NCBI GenBank assembly: GCA_922989275.2
Contig: OV277857.1
Location: 8,494,001 to 8,558,000, forward strand
Reading direction: 5' to 3'
Source: Gari tellinella
Lineage: Eukaryota > Mollusca > Bivalvia > Cardiida > Psammobiidae
Length of the DNA stretch: 64,000 nt
This document shows positions 10,210 to 21,800 of this stretch, one piece after another. The stretch's first letter is position 1. Every line of letters starts with the position of its first letter. The position numbers were made by a program, and so were the translations under genes. The notes under the pieces are model-generated. The model ran no database searches, was not told where the DNA came from, and worked only from the letters and a program-made list of their open reading frames with translations.

Positions 10210-12163
10210 AATTAATAAAACTTCGAATATACCGCCTTTGTGCGAAACATTTGTTAATGGAGAAATTATGTGTCACACTTCTGATCAGGATAAAGCCAAT
10301 TCTTTAAATAACTATTTTGCTTCAATATCTACTGTAGATGACGATAATGCAGTACTGCCAACCTTATCTCTTAAAACACCAAATACAATATCAAATATTC
10401 ATGTTCTTGAAACAGAGATTCAATACACCATTTTTTCACTCGCTACAAACAAAGCATCAGGTCCAGACTGTATTTTTCACAAAATGCTTAAAGGGTCAGC
10501 CAAAACAATATCTAAACCACTTGCACTATTGTTTAACCGCTCCCTTCAAGAGGGTATTTTCCCTGAAACTTGGAAAGTTGCTAATGTTATTCCAATTTTT
10601 AAAAAGGGAGATAAATCATTGCCATCTAACTACAGACCTGTATCTTTACTTAGCTGTTGTGGCAAACTATTTGAAAGAATCGTTTTTAAACATATTTATA
10701 ACTTTTTTATGGATAACAACCTGATTTATAAATATCAGTCTGGTTTCTTACCAAATCACTCTACTGTTTACCAATTGATCGATATATTCCACCATATCTG
10801 TCAATCTTTCGATAACAAACAATATTCATGCATGGTCTTTTGTGATATATCCAAAGCTTTCGATAGAGTATGGCATAAAGGACTTATTTTTAAATTGAAA
10901 GAAAATGGTATAGATGGTCACCTTTTATCATGGATAATAAACTACTTAAATAGCAGATCTCAGAAAGTTGTTCTTAACTCTATTGATTCTGATATAAAGA
11001 CAATATCAGCTGGTGTTCCACAGGGATCAGTGTTAGGCCCTCTGCTCTTTCTAGTATATGTAAATGATATATCAAATTCATTACTAAGCTTAACCAGATT
11101 ATTTGCAGATGATAGTTCCTTATATGTTTCTGCTACCTCATTAGGTGACATTGAAGGTATTCTAAATCACGATCTTAATTTAATCTCAGCATGGGCTAAG
11201 ACATGGCTTGTTAAGTTCAACCCAAATAAAACTGAGGCAATGCTATTTTCACTACGACCTCAAAATATACATCTTAATTTAACATTTAATGCAACTAGCA
11301 TACAATTCGTTGATGCTCATAAACATTTAGGGGTAACTCTTAGCTCGAATGGACAATGGAATGATCATGTTTATGTCCGTCCTATATTAGATTATGCTTC
11401 AGTTGTCTGGGACGGTTGCTCTGGAAACTGTTCTGATACATTGGAAAAATTGCAAAATGAAGCAGCCCGTATAGTTACTGGGCTTACTAGATCAGTGTAT
11501 CTTGATAGTTTATATAATGAATGCGGTTGGGAATCTCTTGCTAGTAGACGTCATCGTCAAAAGCTTTACTTTATGTATAAATCATGCCATCATATGGCAC
11601 CGTCTTACATCAATGATTTGTTGCCCCCTTATGTAAGGGAGATAACCAATTATCCTTTAAGAAATAGAAGTAATATAGAAGTCCCTATAGCACGAACAAC
11701 AACTGCTCAAAAGTCTTGTATCCTATCTTCAATATCTCTATGGAATGGTACTAATATTGAAATAAGAAACTCAAACACATTAAGTTCTTTCAAGCATGCT
11801 CTGATTAAAAACTCTGATAAGATGACTATCCCTACTATATATTGTTTTGGTGATCGATATCTGTCTGTCATGCATGCCAGAATAAGAAACAAATGTAGCA
11901 ATCTAAATAATGACCTATATAATAACCATATTAATCAAAGCCCTTTATGTGAATGCTCAAACGCAATAGAGGATGCTCGTCACTATTTTTTTAAATGTCC
12001 GTTGTTTCATAACCAGAGAATATCTTTGTTTCATGCAACACATGCCTTTCATCCCCTTAGCATTGAAACACTTTTATACGGTAAACCTGAATTAAATTAC
12101 GATGATAACAAAACCTTATTTGCTGCTGTGCACGTGTTCATTAAACAAACAAGAAGAGTTTAA
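10166..12163 (+). CDS. LINE reverse transcriptase (Jockey/CR1-like), internally deleted
   Basis: A long open frame of 665 codons, opening at an internal ATG after a frameshift. RT motifs occur in order: YRPVSLLSCCGKLFERIV, FCDISKAFDRVWHKGL, AGVPQGSVLGPLLFLVYVND and LFADDSSLYV, the last with the catalytic FADD. A cysteine/histidine cluster (CECSNAIEDARHYFFKCP) near the C-terminus matches the usual tail of this group. Near 11370 the text jumps from GQWNDHV straight to YVRPILDYAS. Related proteins have roughly 30-40 more residues there (a helix-rich thumb segment), so an in-frame deletion is likely; that is from family knowledge, not from an alignment. Retrotransposition from this copy is unlikely because the upstream endonuclease is truncated. 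The assignment to RT is certain, the clade is not. Confidence 0.92.
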   Translation: MIKKSFWGIIRHFLKINKTSNIPPLCETFVNGEIMCHTSDQDKANSLNNYFASISTVDDDNAVLPTLSLKTPNTISNIHVLETEIQYTIFSLATNKASGPDCIFHKMLKGSAKTISKPLALLFNRSLQEGIFPETWKVANVIPIFKKGDKSLPSNYRPVSLLSCCGKLFERIVFKHIYNFFMDNNLIYKYQSGFLPNHSTVYQLIDIFHHICQSFDNKQYSCMVFCDISKAFDRVWHKGLIFKLKENGIDGHLLSWIINYLNSRSQKVVLNSIDSDIKTISAGVPQGSVLGPLLFLVYVNDISNSLLSLTRLFADDSSLYVSATSLGDIEGILNHDLNLISAWAKTWLVKFNPNKTEAMLFSLRPQNIHLNLTFNATSIQFVDAHKHLGVTLSSNGQWNDHVYVRPILDYASVVWDGCSGNCSDTLEKLQNEAARIVTGLTRSVYLDSLYNECGWESLASRRHRQKLYFMYKSCHHMAPSYINDLLPPYVREITNYPLRNRSNIEVPIARTTTAQKSCILSSISLWNGTNIEIRNSNTLSSFKHALIKNSDKMTIPTIYCFGDRYLSVMHARIRNKCSNLNNDLYNNHINQSPLCECSNAIEDARHYFFKCPLFHNQRISLFHATHAFHPLSIETLLYGKPELNYDDNKTLFAAVHVFIKQTRRV

Positions 12164-12439
12164 CTTGAAAAGGTCAGATCATCAATTGCATCTTTATAGT
12201 CGGACCTATCGATAATCCACCCTGACCTTATGGGACGATAACTTCTTTTTTTTATTTGTTTTGGTAAACTTATCAAACTGCATAAAAATAAATACTGTTC
12301 AGTCGTTACCTACATTAACCATTTATGATTGTTACTGCATTCCTGACTCAAATAGACAGTTACATTTAATTAAAATAGCTACTGTTGATAAGCTGCTATT
12401 TTCAATAGCTTTCTATTATGTTGTAGATTACACATTATG

Positions 12440-12510
12440 CTCTCTCTCTCTCTCTCTCTCTCCATCTCTCTCTCTCTCTCTCTCTGCTCTCTCTCTCTCT
12501 CTTTCTCTCC
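12440..12510. repeat. (TC)n microsatellite in the LINE 3' UTR
   Basis: Interrupted CT dinucleotide run. It produces Ser/Leu-rich and Glu/Arg-rich shadow ORFs. Confidence 0.95.
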
Positions 12511-12680
12511 CACCTCCTCTCTCCATCTCTTGTTTTGTTCATTTAAATATGTTTCATATTTTGTTTGCCATTGTTCCATTGTTTATATACATTGTAGGGG
12601 AAGGGTCGAATCTAATGTTAAGAGAACTTGTGACCCGACCCCATTTCCTTATGTATATGGAAATAAAATATGTTTAAACT

Positions 12681-13650
12681 AATCAGCAATGAACCGACCG
12701 GCTAAAGATTGCCGACCAATAGAAATAATAGCAGTCTCAGCGCCCAATGCAGGCTGCCTAATGTAACATAACTAGGAAAAATAGCATGAGACCATAACTA
12801 AAAACTCTATAGAAGATCAATGACATGATTAAAAATGGTGAAAGCAGTCCAAGAATTATACCATAGAGCCCGCCAGCTGGTTTCAAAAGAGATCAGAGTC
12901 GTATCCCTACCATCAAAGATCCAACAGACAGGCATTGGTCGACGGTACAACCCCAGAACTAAAAATGAGACCCATAACATATACAGAATGAACACAGCCC
13001 TTGGTAGCAGTCATTTACCCTCTCCACATCACACCCGCGGGACCTACATGTTCCATGGCTGAAATTACACCCTTAATTTATTATTAATGTTATTCAATGA
13101 ATAAACCTCAAGTGCAATGACTTTTAGAAAACAGTTCAACTGTTTGGATCATGCTAAGGCACTGCGTATAATATGGCTTCTGTGAATTATCAAAACTACT
13201 TGGCACTCATTTCAAGTGTTCTCAAGTCAAAAGGCTAAATATTTGAACTCGAACAGTAAAAACGAATTGCACCTGTTTAAAGTGAATGACACTATTGTAG
13301 TGAAAATGGCGTTATAGCAGTAAAGGGGTTAAGGGTCGCATTTGAAAGAGAAACTTATTTTAAAGGACATAATGCAACTGAATGCATGATGCCAATCTTT
13401 CCTAATAAATGCGTTTATACTATAACTTTTTTGTCATTGTATCAATGCTTCTAAACAGGCACAAAGCTGTGTGTCATTCTGAAAAAACTCCTCTTAAATT
13501 TCAAAACATTGTCATTTTCTATATTTTATTGGTTTTTGTTTGCGTTTCGTTTGCGTTTAAACAGAACAATAACGTTTCTGCATTGTATAAACGCGTGCAT
13601 GGTAAGCTTTCATGTCGATAAATTCATCAAAGGCAATATTTCGATTCTCT
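12681..13650. other. Continuation of the split repeat, then no gene recognised
   Basis: 12681-12755 continues the AATCAGCAATGAACCGACCG repeat interrupted by the LINE. The rest up to 13650 shows no gene, apart from scattered MITE-like 'TTTGCGTTTAAAC' scraps near 13540-13600. Confidence 0.45.
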
Positions 13651-13653
13651 TAA

Positions 13654-13878
13654 CCCATTTATACCAAGTGGATTCTTCCATGTTTATATATTAGATTAGT
13701 CCATTTGTTATCAAAGAGATGCCTGGACGAACTATTCATTTTCATTTTGATTTATATTGAAATTCCTATCAGCAAACAGTGTAAACTCTGATCAGACGCC
13801 GCATAATGCGGCGTCTGATCAGAGTCTACACTGTTTGCCTATGTCCCATATAATTATGGGATCGTGGGCACAAATGGG
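13654..13878. mobile_element. TTAA-type MITE, family M
   Basis: 225 bp between TTAA duplications with ends CCCATTTATACC and CACAAATGGG. The P-core palindrome at 13772-13839 has a variant centre (CGCCGCATAATGCGGCG) and GTAAACTCTGATC arms. TTAA duplication with CCC/GGG ends points to the piggyBac group. Confidence 0.85.
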
Positions 13879-14271
13879 TTAAGGAGTCGTCTGATTAAAT
13901 CTGTACTGCCTATGAAATAAACATATACTGGTTTTAAGCCTAGAAAATACCTAAGGTAATAAATTTTGAACAAAAACGTGGCGGGCTACGGTAGGCGTTC
14001 GATCTCTTTGCGCGCCCATTGTTAATTAGACGTATCCTACTGTTTGTACCATAGAACTGTCATTGACATACACCCAAAGAAGACTTTCTTGAGATGGCTT
14101 ATCTTATACGTGCAATCTTAACACTCATTTATCATTCTTATCTGGATTATTATCTGCTCTAGGCGAATTTTTATGGAGATGGAGTGTTTACGGATGCTGA
14201 AAAAAGGGTTAATGAGACAATTTTTTTAAACAATAGGATAGAGAAATAGTCGGAATATTATTATACTAAAC

Positions 14272-14664
14272 CCTTTCATGATCAAATGTATCTTCAGCGT
14301 TTTACTCCATTCACCGCCATATTGTCGTCTGCTTCAATATTGATGTATGCAATATCGTTTCAAAGTTAGCTTTAACCCCTTCACTGCCATACCCCGAGTG
14401 CAAGAGTAATTTGCAAACAGTTTGAATCCTTATCAGACGCCGCGTAACGCGGCGTCTGATCAGGTTCCAAACTGTTTGTCACTCATTTCAATATTTCTGA
14501 TATCAAAATACCCAAAAGCTTAATTTTTGAAACAAAAGCAGACGACAATTGTTTTTAATTGATGACGTCATGGCAGTGAAGGGGTTAAGACAGTATGTAA
14601 TTGGCAAACTCGCTGTCGGCTCAGGATAAAAAATGTTTGCAAACGCGCTTTATGTGAAAGGGTT
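14272..14664. mobile_element. Family B MITE interrupted by a second B copy
   Basis: CCCTTTCATGATC at the left and GCTTTATGTGAAAGGG at the right form one decayed family B element. It is split at a TTAA by the complete copy at 14376-14584. Confidence 0.65.
14376..14584. mobile_element. TTAA-type MITE, family B (nested)
   Basis: 209 bp with TTAA on both sides and perfect 15-bp inverted ends (CCCCTTCACTGCCAT/ATGGCAGTGAAGGGG). The P-core palindrome lies at 14411-14478. Internal AGCAGACGACAAT is a family B signature. Confidence 0.9.
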
Positions 14665-14951
14665 ACGTGTCACAGTAAGTAGACAGCATAATATACAGTT
14701 TGAAGAAAGCATCTACTATAGGATATTGACCTTAAAACAAAGCAAATCATTGGCCATTGGGAATCTAACTAAGAAACGACATTGCAGACAACAATATTGA
14801 AACGGACGACAATATGGCGGCGAAGGGGTAAATACCTCACGATAAATTTGATCATGGAAGGGATAAAGACGGCTCGAGCTATTTACAGGCCTAGTAGGGA
14901 ATACGCTATTTATTCCTGATAGCGTGATATTCAAAAGGACCGGACCATCTA

Positions 14952-15311
14952 CAGTGATCCTTCTATACAACGTCCCTCTGAACGACGTCCCCTTCTTACA
15001 ACAATGATTGCCACTGTTCCCCAAACAAGACATTTATGTCAAACGCTTACAATGCTGCAATATCGTCTTATTAAATTGTCGTCTTTAAGATTTTCCTCAA
15101 ATATACATAATGGATAGTTTGACATAAGAAACATAAAAACAAGTGACAAACAGTTTGAACCCAGATCCGTTACGTTACACGGCGTCTGATCTGAGTTCAA
15201 ACTGTTTGCAGATGTAAGCTAAGTATTGCTCATTCCCTCCTATAAAACTCCCACCGAACAACCCGTACACTCTTTGTCTCCAATTTGGTGTTATTTAGAG
15301 AGTGAGCATTG
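14952..15311. mobile_element. MITE family C
   Basis: TA-flanked, with CAGTGATCC and GAGCATTG ends, ACAACGTCCC internal ends, and a P-core palindrome at about 15150-15211 whose left half is decayed. Confidence 0.7.
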
Positions 15312-15629
15312 TATTCGCTTTCTGTGTTAAGTTATTTGTCGTACTAAAACGTTTGCAGCAGTGCATTAATATAATAGCGAGCGGAAAGTAAGTAACTGGT
15401 GTCAGATTGACGTTAAAAGGTTTGGGGAATACATATTCCAGACAAGCCGTTTATAGCCATCTATGAAATTAGTGTTGAAATACAATATATAATGGATACA
15501 TAATTATTTGCTGCTTATTTGCTATTCGTGGGTTTTACAGGCCATTATATCATATACGTTGCATTTTTGCCTACATATCTGATACGGACAGATGGTGCAC
15601 ACATATAATTTGACTATCATGTAAACATA

Positions 15630-15796
15630 CAGTGGAGAAAACGTAATCCGGCGTCTGATCAGGCTCCAAACTGTTTGCCACTCAGATTAAAACAAATAAT
15701 CAGAAATGCCCAAAATGGTAATTTTGTACATTTTAGCGGTTTGCGTTTGCGTTTCGTTTTGCGTTTAAACGGAAAAGAATAACATTTTCTCCACTG
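15630..15796 (+). mobile_element. MITE family A, internal deletion
   Basis: TA-flanked 167-bp copy. After CAGTGGAGAAAACGTAAT the sequence jumps straight to the right arm of the P core (CCGGCGTCTGATCAGG), so the whole left half, including the left palindrome arm, is missing. Confidence 0.85.
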
Positions 15797-15993
15797 TATA
15801 TAGTGCGGTCGAAAACCGGACTCTCCTAAATCTAAAGCGCTGAAAAGGGGACAAACTGCTTTGTCCAAAACGCATTTTCTGTTTTCTACATAACTCTTGT
15901 TCTGTTTTAACCATTTCAAAACAATACAACATGCCGCATCCTCCCTCACACAATAAACGTGTATTTATTCATGGAGTTTTCAACTGTTTGGTA

Positions 15994-16608
15994 TGGAATG
16001 CCGGTCACGACATGCCAATTGCTAAATGCTAATTGCTGTTTTGCCAGTTGCTAAACGCCAATACATCCAAATAGCTTACATTGATGAAATTGGCAGATCA
16101 AGCTACAGCACCAGGCTTCACCAGATGACGTCCTCAGACATTGCCGTGGAGGTAAAGCATGTTTCCCTTACAATAGATGCAGACTATATTCTAATACATG
16201 TATAAAATTATTAAGCATCTGGCAAGTGGCATATTGGCAATTAGCAAATTAGCATTATAGAACTAGCAAGTGACATATTAGCATTTAGCAAATGGCAAAT
16301 TAGCAATTGGCAAAGAAGCATTAAGCATTTAGCAATAGACATACTTGGTCAAAACAACAACAAAGTATTGTGGGTTTATTGCTTACACTTATGGCCACCA
16401 TCTTGTCGATTAGACGGCGTTATACAGTACAAATTTGACCCCCGAAACAACACTCTTCAGTTAAAAAATATTAGATTAATGACACATAGCAATTAGTATT
16501 AAGCAACTGGCAAGTGGCATATTGGCAAGCATTTAGCAAATTGCAAACCAGCAATAGGCAAACAAGCATTTAGCATTTAGCAATTGGCATGTCGCGACCG
16601 GCATTCCA
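15994..16608. mobile_element. 615-bp TIR element of degenerate 'TTAGCAA' repeats
   Basis: TA duplications flank inverted ends TGGAATGCCGGTC and GACCGGCATTCCA. The ends extend about 40 bp with few mismatches. Both TIRs and much of the interior are made of short variants of TTAGCAA, TTGGCAA and GGCATA. No ORF. The central 16080-16170 segment is unique. Confidence 0.75.
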
Positions 16609-17039
16609 TAGTTTGGATATTTCTGCTTTACTTTCATCTTGTTGAGATATTGCCACAATCGATGTAGGGTTAAATCTAATTTGTACTTTTGGTAATTGAG
16701 GAAAAGTTAAGCTGTCTTAGAAAAAACACAATTTCAATCTTATTTAATAAGCCGCTAAAACACATTGATTCAGAACCATCTCTAAATTGAACTTACCCGT
16801 TTGACTGCCATTGCTGATTACACTGACATTTGTAAACAGTTTGGATCCTGATCAGCCGCCGCGTATTGCGACGTCTGGTCATGATCAAAACCGTTTGACA
16901 CTCAAAATCAATATTTCTTAAGAAGCAAATCAACGAATGAAATTTCATTTTTTATAAGTAAAAGCAGACAAAAAATATACGCAGACGACAATATGACAGC
17001 CACTGTGGTGCATGACGGGTATTTCCATCGTATTAGTGT

Positions 17040-17570
17040 TTCTTCTGACCTGTCCAAGTCATTTTTAGATTGGAACATTCTAAAACTTTAAAAAGGATAA
17101 GTTTTCTCTACAGCCAGTAAGAGATATGGATACAAATGTAGCTGTAATTTTTGTGCGTAATGTGCAGTATATTATACGTAAATCTTTCCCATTTAAACGC
17201 AAACGCAATGCACCAAACTGTTGAAATTTACTTTTAGAATTTTTAACTATTTTTTTAATCTAAGTAGCAAACAGGTTGGAGCCTGGTCAGACGCCGGGTC
17301 ACCCGGCGTCTGATCTGGCTCCATCCTGTTTGCAATGGTAAATAATAGTTTTAGTATATATATAAATGCGTTTATTGGGAAAGAATAAAATATCAGTAAA
17401 GTTAGCACAGCGGTCTCGTGCTGTACGAGGATCATACTTATCTCAAGTAGGAAAGTGTACGATTATATATTTGATGTTACCTTGCTTACCTATATACAGT
17501 TATTAACCATTCTGTTCTAAAAATAACTCTGACAAGTCAGAAAAATCGGACAATACTGGCAGGGAAAGGG
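17040..17570 (-). mobile_element. About 500-bp TIR element, family N, copy 1
   Basis: Inverted relative to 19181-19668. Ends carry TTCTGACCTGTCCAAG and TCTGACAAGTCAGAAA, then the outermost ATCGGACAATACTG. The core at 17180-17390 is a family A-related palindromic module with the P core at 17265-17333. Confidence 0.75.
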
Positions 17571-17755
17571 TTCGGTTCGGACGAGTTCGGTCCTCGTCGT
17601 GCATGTTTAACGTTAACTGTTGTAAACTACGTATGCACCAATGTATTGATTAATAAGTAGGTCATTGCAAACGAAATAATATAAGAATATAATTCTTTAA
17701 AGGGAATTCTCTAAAACCGGACTCCTCTGAAAACCGAATAAAATATAGTGCTCCC

Positions 17756-18346
17756 TCTCTACAAAGGAGCTCAATAGGAGGCGCAGATTGTGTGTAATGT
17801 TCGGAGGGAGTCGTTATAGGGAGGGAAAATTAAGACTTGGCTAACATTTGCAAACAGCTTGAATCCAGATCGGATGTTGCGTAACGTTGCGTCTGCTCTT
17901 GATTCGAGATGTTTGTCATTCGTCATTCTATTTATTCTATCAGAATCTCCACTTAAATGTAACTTTAAGAAAAAACATTCACAATTTCTGTCAGCAGTAA
18001 AAGTGTTAGACATAATTGTCCCGGTAAGGGAACTGCGTCAAAGATCGTTGTACAGTGGAGAAAACGTTATTCTTTCCCAAAAAACGCGTTTACGCTAAAA
18101 CTATTATTTGCGGTGCAAACAGTTTGGAGCCAGATCAGACGCCGGGTAACCCGGCGTCTGGTCGGGCTTCAAACTGTTTGCCACCATGATGAACATGAAT
18201 TATCAGAATTGTCCAAAAGTTGTTCTTTTCTACGTTTTAGTGCTTTGCGTTTGCGTACGTTTGCGTTTAAACGGGAAAGAATAACAGATTCTCCACTGTA
18301 ATGAGGGGGTCGTTGTTGGGAGAGCCGTTGTAGAGAGGGGACACTG
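17756..18346. mobile_element. MITE family C carrying a nested family A copy
   Basis: TA-flanked. Left end TAGTGCTCCCTCTCTACAA, right end TTGTAGAGAGGGGACACTG. Its own decayed P core is at 17850-17915. About 343 bp remain once the nested family A copy is removed. Confidence 0.85.
18053..18298 (+). mobile_element. MITE family A (complete, nested)
   Basis: 246 bp, TA duplication at 18051-18052 and 18299-18300, P core at 18114-18182. Inserted into the family C MITE, so it is the younger of the two. Confidence 0.92.
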
Positions 18347-18823
18347 TACTCAGTGTCAACTATTTGTTATGCTGGCAAAATTACTATATGAAGCAGGTGC
18401 AAAATAATCCAAACCTATACAGTCAAGAATAAACAACAAAAGATATACATGTATTTGCTTTAGTTTTACTAATGGTAGCTTTGAAAATATTAAAGCAGAA
18501 TGCATCTTAAGGCACACTCTACTTTAATAATGTACTGCCATCCCGCTTGAAGTAATCACGTGTTTTCAGGGTCTGCATTGTTTGTCGTATTACAATACAA
18601 TAACAAAATAACACATAACAGTAAACACTGGACTGAGCTAAATTGGAAACTGGAATTGTCCATTTAAAGCTTTAGGGAGAGAAGGGTTTATATTAAGTAT
18701 AAGACGGGTTCAGGCAGTATAAACTGTAGTCTTATCTACAAACCTTCTTATCATTTGTTTTGATTGTAGATCGTCACATTTTGAGACGACGTTTGCAACG
18801 CAGGGGAAACATCACTTCCAAGC

Positions 18824-21800
18824 ATGGTGGCTTTACTTAATACAGCAGTCGTATTGTTTACCGTGATGAACGTATTATTGGCAAAACCATCCCAACAGGA
18901 AGACCTAAGTCACAGGTTGGAAACGTTAGAGTTGAAATACGACAAGACAATTGCGATGTTGGTAGAAAGAATGGTAGCAAATGGAAGAGAATATGATCGA
19001 AAAACAGCTGAACTCGAAAAACGTATTTTTCATTTGGAAAACGAAAACAAAGAACTGATTGATGACAACTACAAAATCAACAATACCATATTATCATTAT
19101 CTAAGATAATGGACCGCATGTCTGCCAATTTGAATAACAATGACGAGGACGTGCAGCGTGATAAAGGACAAGAAGAGGTACAGTATTGTCCGATTTTTCT
19201 GACCTGTCAGAGCTATTTTTAGAACAGATTAGGTAATAATGGTAAATAGGTAAGCAAATATCGAATATATAATCGTACACTATCCTACTTGAGATAAGTA
19301 TGAGCCTCTTGCAGCACGAGACCGCTGCGCTAACTATTTACTGATATTTGATTATTTTCCAATAAACGCATTTATATACTAAAACTACTATTTCCATTGC
19401 AAACACGTTGGAGCCAGATCAGACGCCGGGTAACCCTGTTTTCCACCCAGATTAAAAAGATAAAATTAATTTTCTGCAGTTTAGTGCATTTTGTTTGCGT
19501 TTATTCGGGAAAAAATAATGCCTCCTCTACTGTACATTACGCACAAAAATACAGCTTTCCGTATCCCTGGCTGACTGTACGGAAATCAACGACTACGGTG
19601 AACATCCCTTTTAAAATTTTAGAATGTTCCAATCTAAAAATAACTCTGACAGGTCAGAAGAAAACTTTAATAACGTATGCTTATTGATACGTCTATACAT
19701 GTTTAAATATTGGAAAGGATGGCCATGCCAAACAAATTCTATATCGATGTTTTTGGATTTTGTAAGATATATAAGGTGTTATTATGATAGATCTTTTTAA
19801 TATACATGTAGATATATTGCCATTAAATTGACCTTGATACGTTTTTAGTGATTTGTTGTTATAAAAAGATAATATGAAAAAACACGCTTACTTATTCCAT
19901 AGTAGTGTGCATGTACTTGGTTATCTTATTACGTATTAAATGTTCTGTTTAAACAACAATTCGTTTTTAAAAAAATTCGGTAACTTCTAATATTTGCGTT
20001 TTGTTTATTTAGATGATGAGTACCCAACCAAGGTCCGATGTTCAAAGGGCTGTAGAAGTCGTCAACTGTAAACCAAGTAGTCGGCAATTTAGAGGTATTA
20101 TTTTTTAAGGGTTATTTCAAGATCAAAACGAATTTGTTTGGTTACTTTTACAATTTCGTTGAAAATGAGATATAAATATATCAAACAGTAGCACAAGAAT
20201 TGCCGTGTTCAAAGAATGACCGCTTTACTCATTCATCTCTTTTAAAAACACTTTTAGTGGAAAACTTCGGTTTCCATTGAAATCGTGCCAAAATGACTAT
20301 TTAGGTTTGCGTGTTGCTATAGCTAGTAATATTACAAACAGTGTATATATGTAAACCCTGGCTTTCACTGTTTGCAAGGACAAGAAAGTCCACCTTTGTG
20401 TACAGTTACAGAATAGCGAGCTAATTTTAAACAGACACCGTCTCTCCATAGAGTACGGGCCCTGTCACAAAATTACAATTTAGCATGTCGCACAAGGGTT
20501 CATTGTAGAGACTAAGGACAAATGTACCCTTACTGTTTAGGAGCCCTCTAATTGTGGAGACACTTTTTCTTTAGGACGAGTGCACTCTTTACAGTGGAGA
20601 ATCTGTTATTCTTTCCCAATAAACGCGTTTACGCTAAAACTATTATTTGCAGTGCAAACAGTTTGGAGCCAGATCAGACGCCGGGTAACCCGGCGTCTGA
20701 TCAGGCTCCAAACTGTTTGTCACCAAGATAAACAAGAATTATCAGAATTGTCCAAAAGTTGTTCTTTTCTACGTTGTAGTGCTTTGCGTTTGCGTACGTT
20801 TGCGTACGTTTGCGTTTAAACAGGAAAGAATAACAGATTCTCCACTGTACATGTATTGTAAATGATGAGTGTACTCGTCACCAGGATCCAATGGGTTGAT
20901 ACATGATTGTTTATTGCAGGGTTGGATGATCACCTGAATATAGCATTCACTGCCTATCTCGACCACGACCTTGAGCGTCAAGGGAAGGATCAAATTGTGA
21001 CTTTCAACAGAATTCTGTTAAATGACGGTAATGGGTACAACAACTATACTGGAGTATTTACGGCCCCAGTTCCCGGTGTCTACTCTATCACATTCTTTGT
21101 CGGTATGTTTATAAATAACTTCTTTGACCATCATTAATAAGTAACCCTTTCACTTCAAAACCCGACAATACAAGTATTTGCCGACAGTAATGCGGTGTCA
21201 AGTCAAGTTGAAAACAATCTGAAACCGAAAACGATGGGGTTTTTTTTGAAAAAAAATCAAAGAGCTGAAAGCACTGGGGGGGTCCGCGATTATTAAAACA
21301 TAGTGGAATAATGATAAATACAGTAAAATATCTCTACTACGACCACTTAATTATGTTAATCACTGGTATGTTTACGATAAGTGACCGCTTAAAGCAAGGT
21401 GACAGCGAAATAGAAAGCTCCTTTAGGAGCTTTCTGTTTCACTATCACCTTGCTTCCAGCAGTCACCTCATTATTATACAATCGATAAGCCTTCGTTTTG
21501 GTGGTCGTAATAGCGGGGTTTTACTGTAACAGCAAGTTATCCCCCTCTCTATATTTTACATGGTCCTTGAACTCATTTGAAAAGCGGAAGAATATCACGC
21601 GGCACTACTTGTTTACATCTAGGAATATATTTCATCAAAATTACGTGTCTTTATGTCTTTATCAAATCATATGGAGTGACTTCTCATTAAAAATCATCTC
21701 CGTAGGGTTTGTGAAGAGTCAAGACATACAGATTGTATTTGTTTTTGAAATTCTTCCTTATCTGGAGCCCTTCTATTTTCGTTGCATATATATTTACGGT

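Larger units (their letters stand above)
9332..12680 (+). mobile_element. 5'-truncated LINE with 14-bp target duplication
   Basis: The element is bounded by AATCAGCAATGAAC at 9318-9331 and again at 12681-12694. It begins inside the endonuclease frame (HGGGILVYVS) and ends AAATAAAATATGTTTAAACT with no poly(A) tail. It contains the end of the endonuclease, the RT and a 3' UTR with a (TC)n tract at 12440-12510. Fragments of the same 3' end occur at 59685-59818 (minus) and about 38071-38097. Confidence 0.9.

Noticed and set aside
12261..12677. Ser/Leu-rich ORF in the LINE 3' UTR
   Set aside because: Produced by the (TC)n microsatellite and 3' UTR sequence; no coding motifs.
19178..19222. Read-through of C1q gene 1 exon 1 to the stop at 19222 as a single-exon gene
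   Set aside because: The last 14 codons lie in a transposon; joining at GT 19178 to exon 2 keeps the frame and matches the paralogs.
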